Part shown: piece by piece, positions 1-10,200 of the stretch
Layout: each line of letters starts with the position of its first letter
Position numbering within the stretch: the first letter of the stretch is position 1
Origin: Mucilaginibacter phyllosphaerae
Lineage (GTDB): Bacteria; Bacteroidota; Bacteroidia; Sphingobacteriales; Sphingobacteriaceae
Assembly (NCBI RefSeq): GCF_004378255.1
Contig: NZ_SNQG01000002.1
Coordinates: 372,001-436,000, forward strand
Direction: 5' to 3'
DNA length: 64,000 nucleotides
The notes under the pieces: model-generated
Database searches by the model: none
Seen by the model: only the letters and a program-made list of their open reading frames with translations
What the model was told of the DNA's origin: nothing
Program-made: the position numbers and the translations under genes

Positions 1-3000
1 TTTTTGGAAATGGGTGCCGATTCTTTAGTGCTGGTGAGCGCGGTACGGCAAATTGAGTCGGATTTTAAGGTTGAATTAAAGGTGCGGCAGTTTTTTGAAG
101 AGCTGAGTACTATCGAAAGCCTGGTATCTTACCTGCTGGTCAATTCTCCGGTTTTACAAGCCAAACCGGAAGAAAATATTGAGCATGTTGATCAGTCACT
201 GCCCCATACCGCCACCCGCGAAAACCAAAGTAGTTTAGATCTGATCATCAGCCGGCAACTGGATCTGATGGAGCAGCAAATTGCTTTACTAAAAGGCAAT
301 CCATCCCATATTATACAGCCTGCAACCGGTGTTTCAGCATATAAACCGCTTGTAAAACAGGCGGTTAATGCCGCAGATCAGAATCAAAAGGCCGTACTAC
401 CATCCTGGGGCGTAAAACAAAAATCAAAAAGCAGTTTATCCGAAGCGCAGCAAAACCACCTTGATGAGCTGATCATAAGATATAATCAACGGACTTCAAA
501 ATCAAAAGAATACGCTGCTAAACACCGTAAGCACCTTGCAGATAACAGGGCTTCGGCAGGGTTCCGATTCTCTACTAAAGAAATGCTTTACCCTGTTGTT
601 TCAAATAAGGCGAAGGGGGCTTACCTGTGGGATATCGACGGTAATCAATATATTGACATTTCGATGGGGTTTGGCGTTCACCTTTTTGGCCACGACCCTG
701 ATTTTATACGTGAAGCCGTTCATCAGCAGATAGACAATTTTTCGGGGCTGGGGCCACAAAGTTCACTTTCTGGCGAAACTGCGGAGTTGGTAGCAAAAAT
801 TACCGGCATGGAGCGGGTAATGTTTGCCAACTCCGGTACAGAGGCGGTGATGATCGCCATGCGCCTGGCAAGGGCCTCGCGAAAAAAGGAAAAAATTGTG
901 ATGTTTAAAAACTCCTATCACGGGCATTTTGATGGCTCGCTTGGGGAGCCGGGTTTTGATACCGGGCATACTACCATGCCTGTTGCCCCCGGCATTTTAC
1001 CGGGTATGGTACAAGATATTATCCTGCTGGAATATGGCGCTGCTGAGTCTTTGCAATACATTCAGGATAATTATAATGAACTTGCAGCAGTTATTGTTGA
1101 GCCGGTGCAAAGCCGTAAACCCGAGTTACAGCCGGCCGACTTTTTGATAACCCTGCGCAGGATCACCGCCGAGCAGCAGGTTATCCTGATCATTGATGAA
1201 ATGATCACCGGTTTCCGTGCAAGCAGCAGTGGTGCACAAGGTTGGTTTGGCATTAAGGCTGATATAGGTACTTATGGTAAAATTGTAGGCGGGGGAATGC
1301 CTGTTGGTATTGTAGCCGGTAAGGCGGCAATAATGGATGGGGTAGATGGCGGCCAATGGCAATATGGTGATCAGTCTTTCCCGGAGGCTGATACCACTTT
1401 TTTTGCAGGCACTTTTTGCAAGCACCCGGTTACGCTTGCAGCCAGCAAGGCCGTGCTGCAAAAAATTGATGTTGCCGGGCCGGATCTGTACCGGGATCTG
1501 AATCAAAAAACACAGCGACTGGTATTTCGCCTCAACCAATATTTTAAGCAGGTTGAGGCGCCGTTTAAAGTAAATCATTTCGGTTCGTTGTTCCGTTTTG
1601 AGTTTACGGGCAACCAGGATCTTTTCTTTTACCATTTGTTAGAGAACGGCATTTATATCTGGGAAGGCCGAAATTGTTTTCTATCTACCGAACACAGCGA
1701 AGAGGATCTGGACAGCATTTATAAGGCGGTTAAAAAAAGCATTGAGGCGCTTGCATCCAGTGGGTTTTTAAGTTTAAAAGAAAAGGCTATCCGGCAAATC
1801 CCTTTAACACAAGCCCAGGAACAGCTTTGGCGATTGGCGCAACTATCTGAAACCGGTAACGCGGCATATACCATCCCTACAACCATCGAATTAGCTGGAC
1901 AGGTTGATGTTGAATTGCTGCAGCATTGTTTTGATGTAGTGGTATCACGCCACCAGGCGCTGAGGGCCTTTGTGGATGCGGGCGGTAGCTGCCTGAATAT
2001 AGTTGATGAAATCAATGCCAAGATCAGCATCATCCAGGTAAAGTCTGAGCCGGAATTGGATAAACAGATAAGTGAAGAGCTGACCACACCGTTTGCATTG
2101 ACTGATGGCCCGCTTTTTAGATGCGTTTTATATAAACTGGATAATAAATACCGGCTCCTTTTTCTGATCCATCACATTATCGCAGATGGCTTTTCGGTGC
2201 AGATCATCTTGGATGAGTTATTTAAAATTTACCAGGATCAAGGCGAAACAGCATTTTTACCAGAACCTAAAAAACTTGACTTTTGGGCAGATTGGCAAAG
2301 CACCATCAGGCAAAGCGCTGAATGGATAGGCGAACGCGAATATTGGCGTACGCAGTTTGAAAACATCCGGCCGGTTAATTTACCCATATATCGCAGCAGG
2401 CCCCTGCAAACGCGGTTTGCAGGCGGTAGTTACAAACGCACTTTTGCGCCTGCCATTTGGGAGGCGGTTAGTAAATTCTCCAAACAGCATGCGGTAACAC
2501 CGTTTATGGTATTGTTATCAGCATTCGGGGCCTGGGTTAAACGGGTGTCTGAAAGCCATGATTTTTTTGTGGGCATCCCATCCAGCGGCCGAAACTTTAA
2601 CGATGAGGGGCCATTGGTTGCTTATTGTACGCATTTGCTGCCCATCCGCTTTTTTCCGGACGCAGAAGATGGCGACTTTGCGCATATACTTGCACAAACC
2701 AAAAACTCACTGCTGAATGCGTTTCAGCATCCTAACTTTCCTTTTTCGGCCATGCTGCAAGAGTGCAATGGCTCTCAAAACCTGCATTCCCCGGTAGAAG
2801 TGACGTTTAACCTGGATAGGATCCAAAGTTCGTTCGATTTGCCCGACATGGCGTTTAAAACCATTAATCCACCCATCAGATTTTCAAAATTTGATCTGAG
2901 CCTGAATATGACGGAAGATGCCGGTGAACTTACCGCCAGTATGGATTTTAATGCAGAGTTGTTTGATGAGGAGGAAGTAAAGTGTTTTATGGATCAGTAC

Positions 3001-6000
3001 GAGGCTTTGTTATCGGCTGCTATCCAATTGCCGCAAACCCCTGTTCGGGAATTGCCGTTACAATCGGTAAAAGAAGAGGCAAAGGTGCTTTCTTTGTTCA
3101 GAGATTATGATAAAGCGTCGACAAGGGCTTTGTTATTTACGGATCTTTTTAAAGCAAGTGTAACCGGCTTCCCTCATTATCCGGCGGTAAAAGATCTGGA
3201 GCTGACCTATACCTACCAGCAGTTAGATTATTTGAGCACAAAGATGGCGTTGCAAATTGCCGCTGAATTTAATTGTACCTCGCCCAGGGTTGCATTGTGG
3301 TTCCCAAGATCCTCGCAGATGCTTGTTGCTATGCTGGCTGTAATGAAAGCGGGGGGCAGTTTTATACCGATTGAAAATTACCCGGAGCAAAGGATAATTG
3401 AGATCCTGAAAATTGCAGAATGCCGGTTTATGCTGACAACTGAAGCAAAAGTTACCCAATCTTTTATCACCCAATTTAACGGCAGCATCAGTTATTTAAG
3501 TTTTGATGTGCCGGAAAAGCTACCGCATTTAAAAGTTGATCTTCCGGCCGTTATTGAAACTGATACGGCTTATCTGTTATTCACATCAGGTTCTACCGGT
3601 GTGCCCAAAGCTGTAGCCGTAGCACATGGTGCCTTGGCTAATTATGTGCACGGCATTATGCAGGTATTGCCCATGCCTGCAAAGGGGCATTACGCACAAA
3701 TTTCAACCTTTTCGGCCGACTTAGGTTATACCATGATCTTCCCTTCGCTGGCTAAAGGTGGATGCCTGCACATTATCGACCCTGAATTAACGCTGGATGC
3801 TTACGGTATTAAGCAATACTTTACTGCAAACCCGATAGACTGCCTAAAGATCGTTCCTTCGCATCTTAAGGCCTTGCTTAACACGCAACAGCCGGAGCAA
3901 ATTCTACCTGCAAAATTGCTGGTATTGGGTGGCGAAAGTTGCGACATGGCCTTTGCCGCCAGGCTTAAAGAATTGGCACCGGATTGCAGCATATTTAACC
4001 ATTATGGGCCAACAGAAACAACCATAGGGATTTTAGTTGGTGAGTTTAAGGCTGATAATGCCGAAACAGGGACGCTTACGTTAGATACGGTGCTGCCAAA
4101 TAATGAAGTATATGTGCTGGATAAGGATCTTAAACCGGTAACAAGGGGAAGCGCAGGCCAACTCTATATAGGAGGCAAAAACTTGTCTGATGGTTATATC
4201 GGAAATGCCGAACTGACCTCGAAGCTTTTTATACCCAACCCTTTTGATGATTTGCCTAATGCCAAACTTTACAATACCGGCGATAAGGTGCGCCTGTTGC
4301 CTAATGGTAAATTACAATGGATAGCCCGCAATGATCTGCAGGTTAAAATACGCGGATACCGGATAGAACCCGGCGAAATTGAAAAAAAAATAGCAGCATA
4401 CCCGGATGTAAGCCAGGCGGTAGTTTTACCTATTGATTCAGAAAACCCCTCGCTGGCGGCATATGTTACGGGCAAACCCGGTTTAAATGCGGATATACTA
4501 ACCACTTACCTTACCGGGCTGCTGCCTGTGCACATGGTTCCGGCGCATTGGGTGTTTTTAGACAGATTCCCTATAACAGCCAACGGTAAGCTGGATAAGG
4601 GCGCACTGCCTTTACCGGTGGCAAAAGCTTCTGACGAGACAAAAAAAGCCCCGCTGACAGATACAGAAACAGCGATCAGCAATATTTGGAAATCGGTGCT
4701 TCGGATACCGGAATTATCGGTGAATGATAACTATTTTTCTATCGGGGGCGACTCGATCCAGATCATCCAGATAGCCAGCCGAATTAAGGAAGCCGGGTTT
4801 AACTGCAAACCGGCCGATATTTTTAAAAACCCAACAATAGCGCAGCTATCCCAAAATTTAGCTTTAACAAACAGAACAGATCTTCCGGCTCAAAAAATCA
4901 CCGGTAAGGTGCCGATGACGCCTGTGCAGCAGCGTTTTTTTAAGCATTTTGAGCAGTGGAGCGATCACTGGAACATGTCGCTATTGTTAGATCTGGATCA
5001 AAGCATAACACCAGAGATTGTTAAAGGTGCTTTGGAGCAGTTGATGGCTCATCATGATATGCTGAGGACACATTATAAATTTGCCGAAAACGAATGGGCG
5101 CAAAGTTGCGAAGCAGAGAATAAATACAGCTTTACGCTGGCGGTTATTGATACAGATGGGCCTGTGGATTACCTGGCTAAACAGCAGGGCATTATCCGCA
5201 ATGAGCAGGCATCCGTTAATATTGGCCATGAGCCCATCCGGTTAACGTGGTTTGCCGCAAAAGATAAAAATGCGCAATTGCTGGTTATTGTGCATCACTT
5301 ACTTGTAGATGGTGTTTCCCTGCGTATTTTATTGTCTGATCTGCAGGCCCTGATCCAACAGGCCATCAGCGGCAGGCCGTTTGTGCTGCAGGCAAAAACA
5401 AATTCGTATGCAGAGTGGGCGCAAGAAATAATTGCTTTTTCGCGCTCTCCATTACTAAAACAGGAGCGTGAATACTGGTACACCATGAGCGAGATCCCTG
5501 CTGTTGCATGGCCATTTCCGGTCAATGGTTCGGGAAGTAATAATGTAGCCGACGAACGGATGATAAAGTTTACCCTGGATCGTCATCAAACACAGCAATT
5601 ATTAACTGCAACAAGTGGCTCAAGGTCAGCAAGTATTCAAAATATCCTGCTTGCAGCGCTCACGCTAACCATCACTTCGTACAGCGAAGACGGGATATTG
5701 CTGGTGCAGCTTGAAGGGCATGGCAGGGAAAGCTTTTTTACAAACCTGGATGTTACACGCACCGTAGGGTGGTTTACGTCCCATTATCCTGTGTTTTTGG
5801 CAACCGGCGCGCAAACCGTTTCAGATGCGCTGAACGATATCAGCGGACAAATTAACGGGGTGCCCAATAAAGGGTTTTCGGCTAATGTAATAGAGTATAT
5901 GGGCCAGGAAACGATGGCTTTGCCGCACCCGGATGTTTCATTTAACTACATCGGGCAATTAGATGCTGTTTTGCCCGAGGACGGCCTCATCCGTATCAAC

Positions 6001-6270
6001 CAATACAAATGTATGAATGAACGCGCACCCGAATCGCCAAGGCTGCATAAACTGGAGCTTGAGGCATTAATTCTCAACGGAGAATTGGAGGTTAACTGGC
6101 ATTATTCATCAGAACAGCATACCAAACAGCAAATAACAGATCTGGCCGATAGTATGAAAAGCTATTTGCTTGAATTTTTAGCAACCGGGGCACCATTGGA
6201 TGTTTCGCTGGTGGCGCTGGAAAAAGAAGAATTAACCGATTTGTATAGCAATTTAACAGCAAACAAATGA
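1..6270 (+). CDS. Hybrid PKS/NRPS: ACP-aminotransferase-C-A-PCP-E (5' partial)
   Basis: The frame is open at the window edge, so the N-terminus is missing; residues are counted from base 1. Order: end of an ACP (GADS, Ser8); a class III PLP aminotransferase (about 150-590, PLP Lys427 in GTYGKIVGGG) of the kind in mycosubtilin/iturin synthases, which turns a beta-ketoacyl-ACP into a beta-aminoacyl-ACP; a condensation domain (about 600-1030, HHIIADG 724-730); an adenylation domain (about 1060-1545, FTSGSTG near 1194-1200, GYRIEPGE near 1452); a PCP with GGDS (Ser1585), the variant usual before epimerases; and an epimerization domain (about 1665-2089, HHLLVDG 1765-1771, FNYIGQ 1981). The pocket read by eye is DLTKVGHIGK, which I recognise as the surfactin-type Asp code. 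The stop overlaps the next start by 4 bases. Domain calls are secure; the Asp and D-configuration calls are inference. Confidence 0.95.
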   Translation, partial: FLEMGADSLVLVSAVRQIESDFKVELKVRQFFEELSTIESLVSYLLVNSPVLQAKPEENIEHVDQSLPHTATRENQSSLDLIISRQLDLMEQQIALLKGNPSHIIQPATGVSAYKPLVKQAVNAADQNQKAVLPSWGVKQKSKSSLSEAQQNHLDELIIRYNQRTSKSKEYAAKHRKHLADNRASAGFRFSTKEMLYPVVSNKAKGAYLWDIDGNQYIDISMGFGVHLFGHDPDFIREAVHQQIDNFSGLGPQSSLSGETAELVAKITGMERVMFANSGTEAVMIAMRLARASRKKEKIVMFKNSYHGHFDGSLGEPGFDTGHTTMPVAPGILPGMVQDIILLEYGAAESLQYIQDNYNELAAVIVEPVQSRKPELQPADFLITLRRITAEQQVILIIDEMITGFRASSSGAQGWFGIKADIGTYGKIVGGGMPVGIVAGKAAIMDGVDGGQWQYGDQSFPEADTTFFAGTFCKHPVTLAASKAVLQKIDVAGPDLYRDLNQKTQRLVFRLNQYFKQVEAPFKVNHFGSLFRFEFTGNQDLFFYHLLENGIYIWEGRNCFLSTEHSEEDLDSIYKAVKKSIEALASSGFLSLKEKAIRQIPLTQAQEQLWRLAQLSETGNAAYTIPTTIELAGQVDVELLQHCFDVVVSRHQALRAFVDAGGSCLNIVDEINAKISIIQVKSEPELDKQISEELTTPFALTDGPLFRCVLYKLDNKYRLLFLIHHIIADGFSVQIILDELFKIYQDQGETAFLPEPKKLDFWADWQSTIRQSAEWIGEREYWRTQFENIRPVNLPIYRSRPLQTRFAGGSYKRTFAPAIWEAVSKFSKQHAVTPFMVLLSAFGAWVKRVSESHDFFVGIPSSGRNFNDEGPLVAYCTHLLPIRFFPDAEDGDFAHILAQTKNSLLNAFQHPNFPFSAMLQECNGSQNLHSPVEVTFNLDRIQSSFDLPDMAFKTINPPIRFSKFDLSLNMTEDAGELTASMDFNAELFDEEEVKCFMDQYEALLSAAIQLPQTPVRELPLQSVKEEAKVLSLFRDYDKASTRALLFTDLFKASVTGFPHYPAVKDLELTYTYQQLDYLSTKMALQIAAEFNCTSPRVALWFPRSSQMLVAMLAVMKAGGSFIPIENYPEQRIIEILKIAECRFMLTTEAKVTQSFITQFNGSISYLSFDVPEKLPHLKVDLPAVIETDTAYLLFTSGSTGVPKAVAVAHGALANYVHGIMQVLPMPAKGHYAQISTFSADLGYTMIFPSLAKGGCLHIIDPELTLDAYGIKQYFTANPIDCLKIVPSHLKALLNTQQPEQILPAKLLVLGGESCDMAFAARLKELAPDCSIFNHYGPTETTIGILVGEFKADNAETGTLTLDTVLPNNEVYVLDKDLKPVTRGSAGQLYIGGKNLSDGYIGNAELTSKLFIPNPFDDLPNAKLYNTGDKVRLLPNGKLQWIARNDLQVKIRGYRIEPGEIEKKIAAYPDVSQAVVLPIDSENPSLAAYVTGKPGLNADILTTYLTGLLPVHMVPAHWVFLDRFPITANGKLDKGALPLPVAKASDETKKAPLTDTETAISNIWKSVLRIPELSVNDNYFSIGGDSIQIIQIASRIKEAGFNCKPADIFKNPTIAQLSQNLALTNRTDLPAQKITGKVPMTPVQQRFFKHFEQWSDHWNMSLLLDLDQSITPEIVKGALEQLMAHHDMLRTHYKFAENEWAQSCEAENKYSFTLAVIDTDGPVDYLAKQQGIIRNEQASVNIGHEPIRLTWFAAKDKNAQLLVIVHHLLVDGVSLRILLSDLQALIQQAISGRPFVLQAKTNSYAEWAQEIIAFSRSPLLKQEREYWYTMSEIPAVAWPFPVNGSGSNNVADERMIKFTLDRHQTQQLLTATSGSRSASIQNILLAALTLTITSYSEDGILLVQLEGHGRESFFTNLDVTRTVGWFTSHYPVFLATGAQTVSDALNDISGQINGVPNKGFSANVIEYMGQETMALPHPDVSFNYIGQLDAVLPEDGLIRINQYKCMNERAPESPRLHKLELEALILNGELEVNWHYSSEQHTKQQITDLADSMKSYLLEFLATGAPLDVSLVALEKEELTDLYSNLTANK

Positions 6271-7271
6271 GAGAGCTTATTAATCTGAAACGGAAGCCGG
6301 TTTTAATAGAATCAGCAGACCTGGTAAAAATAGCCACATTACAGGGCAGAAGTTTGCCCATGGTTATTTCGCCCAACCTGCCCGGTGTTAATTTAAAGGA
6401 ATGGCTGAATACACAGCGGTCATTCATTAACCAAAAGCTTTTAGAGAACGGCGGTTTGCTGTTTCGTGGTTTTTCGCTACCGGGGCAGGTAGAATTTCAT
6501 GATATGCTTTCGGCTCTGGATATCCCGCTGATGAAATATGTAGAGGGCGCTACGCCACGGACAGCCCTTACAGATAAAGTGTACACCGCTACAGAATTCC
6601 CGAGTGAATATACCATACAGTTGCATAACGAACTTTCTTACGTGCTTTCCTGGCCGATGAAGATCTGTTTTTTCTGCGAAACACCCCCGGTTGAGGGCGG
6701 CGAAACAACTATTGCCGATATGCGGAAGGTTTATCAAAGGATCCCAAAGGAAATAAGAGACGAGTTTGAAAAACGAAAATGGAAACTTATCCGCAACTAC
6801 GACCCTAATTTCAGCCTTACCTGGCAAAAATCTTTCGGTTTAAATACCCGGGCCGAGGTGGAAGCTTATTGCAAAAAGGCCGATCTGGAATTTACCTGGA
6901 AAAATGATGCGGTATTAAAAACAAGCTGTGTAAGGGATGCTGTACACACCCACCCGGTAACAGGCGAGAAGATCTGGTTTAACCATGTTGTGTTTTGGCA
7001 CCCCTCCACATTAGATGCACGGATTAAAGAGAATTTTTTGAAAAACTTTGAGATTGATGATCTGCCTTATAATACTACTTATGGCGACGGCGGAAAAATA
7101 GATGATGAGGTGATCCGGATCATTAAGGATGCAATTGATACAGAGACCATTGCCGGGCCCTGGCAACAAGGCGACCTGCTGCTGCTGGATAATATGCTGA
7201 CAGCGCATGGCCGTAATGCCTTTGAAGGGCAAAGAAAAATACTGGTAGCAATGGGGCAAGCTTTTAAATGA
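6267..7271 (+). CDS. SyrP/TauD-like Fe(II)/2-oxoglutarate dioxygenase
   Basis: A 334-aa non-heme iron dioxygenase. The facial triad is visible: HNE near residues 120-122 supplies the first His and the acid, and AHGRNAF near 313-319 supplies the distal His314, followed by the Arg that binds 2-oxoglutarate. This HxE...AHGR pattern is the one of SyrP and related NRPS tailoring enzymes, which hydroxylate an amino acid while it is tethered to a carrier protein; SyrP acts on Asp. The gene overlaps the end of the NRPS whose A domain reads as Asp and lies 7 bases before the next NRPS gene, so it is translationally coupled. The inferred role is beta-hydroxylation of PCP-bound Asp. Another substrate, such as the acyl chain, cannot be excluded. 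Confidence 0.9.
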   Translation: MRELINLKRKPVLIESADLVKIATLQGRSLPMVISPNLPGVNLKEWLNTQRSFINQKLLENGGLLFRGFSLPGQVEFHDMLSALDIPLMKYVEGATPRTALTDKVYTATEFPSEYTIQLHNELSYVLSWPMKICFFCETPPVEGGETTIADMRKVYQRIPKEIRDEFEKRKWKLIRNYDPNFSLTWQKSFGLNTRAEVEAYCKKADLEFTWKNDAVLKTSCVRDAVHTHPVTGEKIWFNHVVFWHPSTLDARIKENFLKNFEIDDLPYNTTYGDGGKIDDEVIRIIKDAIDTETIAGPWQQGDLLLLDNMLTAHGRNAFEGQRKILVAMGQAFK

Positions 7272-7278
7272 GATTAAA

Positions 7279-10200
7279 ATGGAAACAAGTAAAATAGCAG
7301 GGTATCCCTTAAGCCCTCAGCAAAAAGCAAATTTTACAAGCGGCGGCGTTTATCATCGTTGTTTCGCTGCCGTTCCTGGAAGGCCCGACCCCGAAAGGTT
7401 GGAAACTGCCCTGGTTGCCCTGGTGCGCAAATACGAAATATTAAGAACATATTTTGAAAAGATCCCCGGAATGGAATTTCCGGTGCAGATGATAGAGGAA
7501 GATCCCGCTCATATACCGTTGATGCCTGTTGTTGATACCAGGTTCAGGGATCTTGCCGCTATCAGATCGTTTTTAGCAGAGGATCAGTTAAACGATCTGT
7601 GGGCTGATGAGGGTTGTGGCTGGCGGTTCAGGCTGTTTCAAACGGATGTGAACGGTATGGTGCTTTTGCTGGAAATATCATCATTATTAGCTGATGCAAC
7701 CGCAGCCGGAATGATAGTTGATGAATTGTGCAAACAATACGAATCTCCGGATGAAGCAAACGTTGAGATACAATATGCCGACCTATCCGGCTGGTTGAAT
7801 GAGATTTTAGAAGAGAAGAACGATTACTGGCAAAAAAGAGCGCTGTTTGCTGAAAAGTCTTTGTACAAAAAAGAGCATACCGCGTGTGTGGTAAGCCTTC
7901 ATTTACCTATCCATGTAGCCAAACGATTGGATAATAACTTTATTAATTGCGGTAAGGACCTTTTACTGTTTACCGTTTGGCAAAGCTTGTTGTGCCGGCT
8001 GGATCCTGATGAAAAGTGGTGCTTTTTTTATAGTACAGGCAGGAATTTGCCCGAATTGCAGCATGCCCTTGGCGCACTGGAAAAAAAGATCCCTGTAATT
8101 ACACAGGGGCTTGAGGCAAGCCTGGTTAATACAGTGCTTAAGGTACACGAAAATTTAACCGAAGATCAACAATGGGAACATGACATACCGGAATACTTAG
8201 AAAAGCAGGCCGTGCATTTCCCTGGTTTCAGGTATGTTGCTAATAACAATTCAAACAGCTGGCCTATCATCGGGCAGTCGATAAATGAGTTATCAGACCG
8301 CCCGGTAATTTCTGTTTTTAAGTTGGCAGAAGGGTTTGAGATACAGCTTAGTTCTGCTTTATCAGCAACAGCGGCCAACCGCCTGCTCGACCGTTACATG
8401 ATCATGCTGGATAATGCACTGCGGTTCCCGGATCAGCAGCTGAAAAATATAAAAATAACAACCGGTCAGGAGGAGCAAATGCTGCTCCGCCTGGGTAGTG
8501 GTGCCATAGCTACAGTAACTGCCGAAACACCCCAAAGCCTGCACGGGCTATTTGAATTACAGGCAAGCAATAACCCGCAAGGTATAGCGCTTAAATGCAA
8601 AAACAGGCAGCTTACCTACGGGCAGCTTAATGAAGCAGCCAACCGGCTCTCGCATTTAATTTCATCCGATGAATCTTACGTTGGTATTTATTGTGAAAGA
8701 GGGGTAGAGATGGTTATAGCGATGCTTGCTGTGCTTAAGGCCGGTGCGGCTTACGTGCCGCTCGACCCGTCGTACCCCGAAGGCAGATTATCTTACATTG
8801 CGGAGCATAGCAGATTGAAAACTATTTTGGTTTCTTCTGAAATTAATACGTTAAGCTGGTTACCGCATCGTGTTAAAACGATGCCGATAGCAACAGATGA
8901 ATTATCGGGGGCTAAAGCACCTGTTAAGAGGATTATCAATCCGGCATTAGCAGCGTATGTGCTATACACGTCCGGCTCTACCGGCCAACCCAAAGGTGTG
9001 GTGGTTGAGCACCGCCAGCTGGTAAACCACATGATATGGATGCAAAAAGAGTATCAGTTTAATAAACATGATATTTTTCTGCAACGCACACCATTCGGTT
9101 TTGATGCTTCGGTATGGGAGATCTTTTCACCCCTGATAGCCGGTTCTACACTGGTGTTAATGCCGGCAGAAGACCAGCAGAATCTTCAGGCTATCGTTGG
9201 GCATATTATTCAGGAAAAGATAACAGTATTGCAGGCAGTGCCGTCTTTGCTCTCAGGGTTATTGCAAGCCGCAGGGGGCGTTTCCTTTTCATCGCTGCGT
9301 TACATGTTTTGCGGTGGGGAGCCTTTACCATTGAATTTGCGCAAAGCATTCGTCCATAATCATCAGGCAAAACTTATTAACCTATACGGCCCTACAGAAT
9401 GTACCATACAGGTAAGCCATTTTGATTGCACCAAAGATGTGGGTACGGATACTGTGCCCATAGGTAAACCTATACACGGCGTGAGGCTATATGTGCTGAA
9501 CGAAAGTTTGCAATTACAACCGGCAGGCGTAAAAGGAGAGCTCTATATTTCGGGTGCGGCAGTTTCACGGGGCTACCTCTATCAGCCTGTGTTAACGGCG
9601 TCTTCATTCGTTCCCGACCCGTTTGCCTCTGATAGCGGGGCGATAATGTATAAAACCGGTGATCTGGCTGCCTGGACGCAGGATGGTAACCTGGAACTTT
9701 TTGGCCGGATAGATCAGCAGGTGAAACTGCGTGGCTTCAGGATTGAACTGGGTGAGATTGAAGAAGTAATAGGGAAACACGTGGCTTTATCAAAAGTTAT
9801 CACGGTAATAAACGGCACGGATGAACTGCAGCAGCTTTGCTGTTTTTACACAGCAAATAATAGCGTTAACGAACAGGAGTTACGCCAACTTGCTTCATCG
9901 CGGTTGCCTGCATATATGGTGCCTTCTGTATTTATACAGTTAACTAAAATTCCGCGCACGGTAAACGGAAAAGCCGACCGCAAGGCGCTTGCTATGATGG
10001 ATCTAAACCGGTTGGGTGCCGAAAGAGCAATTGTACCTCCTGCTGATCACGTTGAATCAGAACTTTTAGAGATCTGGAAAAATCTATTGAAACGGGATAG
10101 GATAAGCGTAACCGATAATTTTTTTGAGGCAGGCGGGCATTCGTTGCTGGCTGTAAACCTCGCCTCGGCTATTCATGATAAATTAGGCCGCGACTTTAGA

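Noticed and set aside
7279..8500. Functional condensation domain at the NRPS-2 N-terminus
   Set aside because: Both histidines and the last Gly of the HHxxxDG motif are replaced (SSLLADA), so activity is unlikely.
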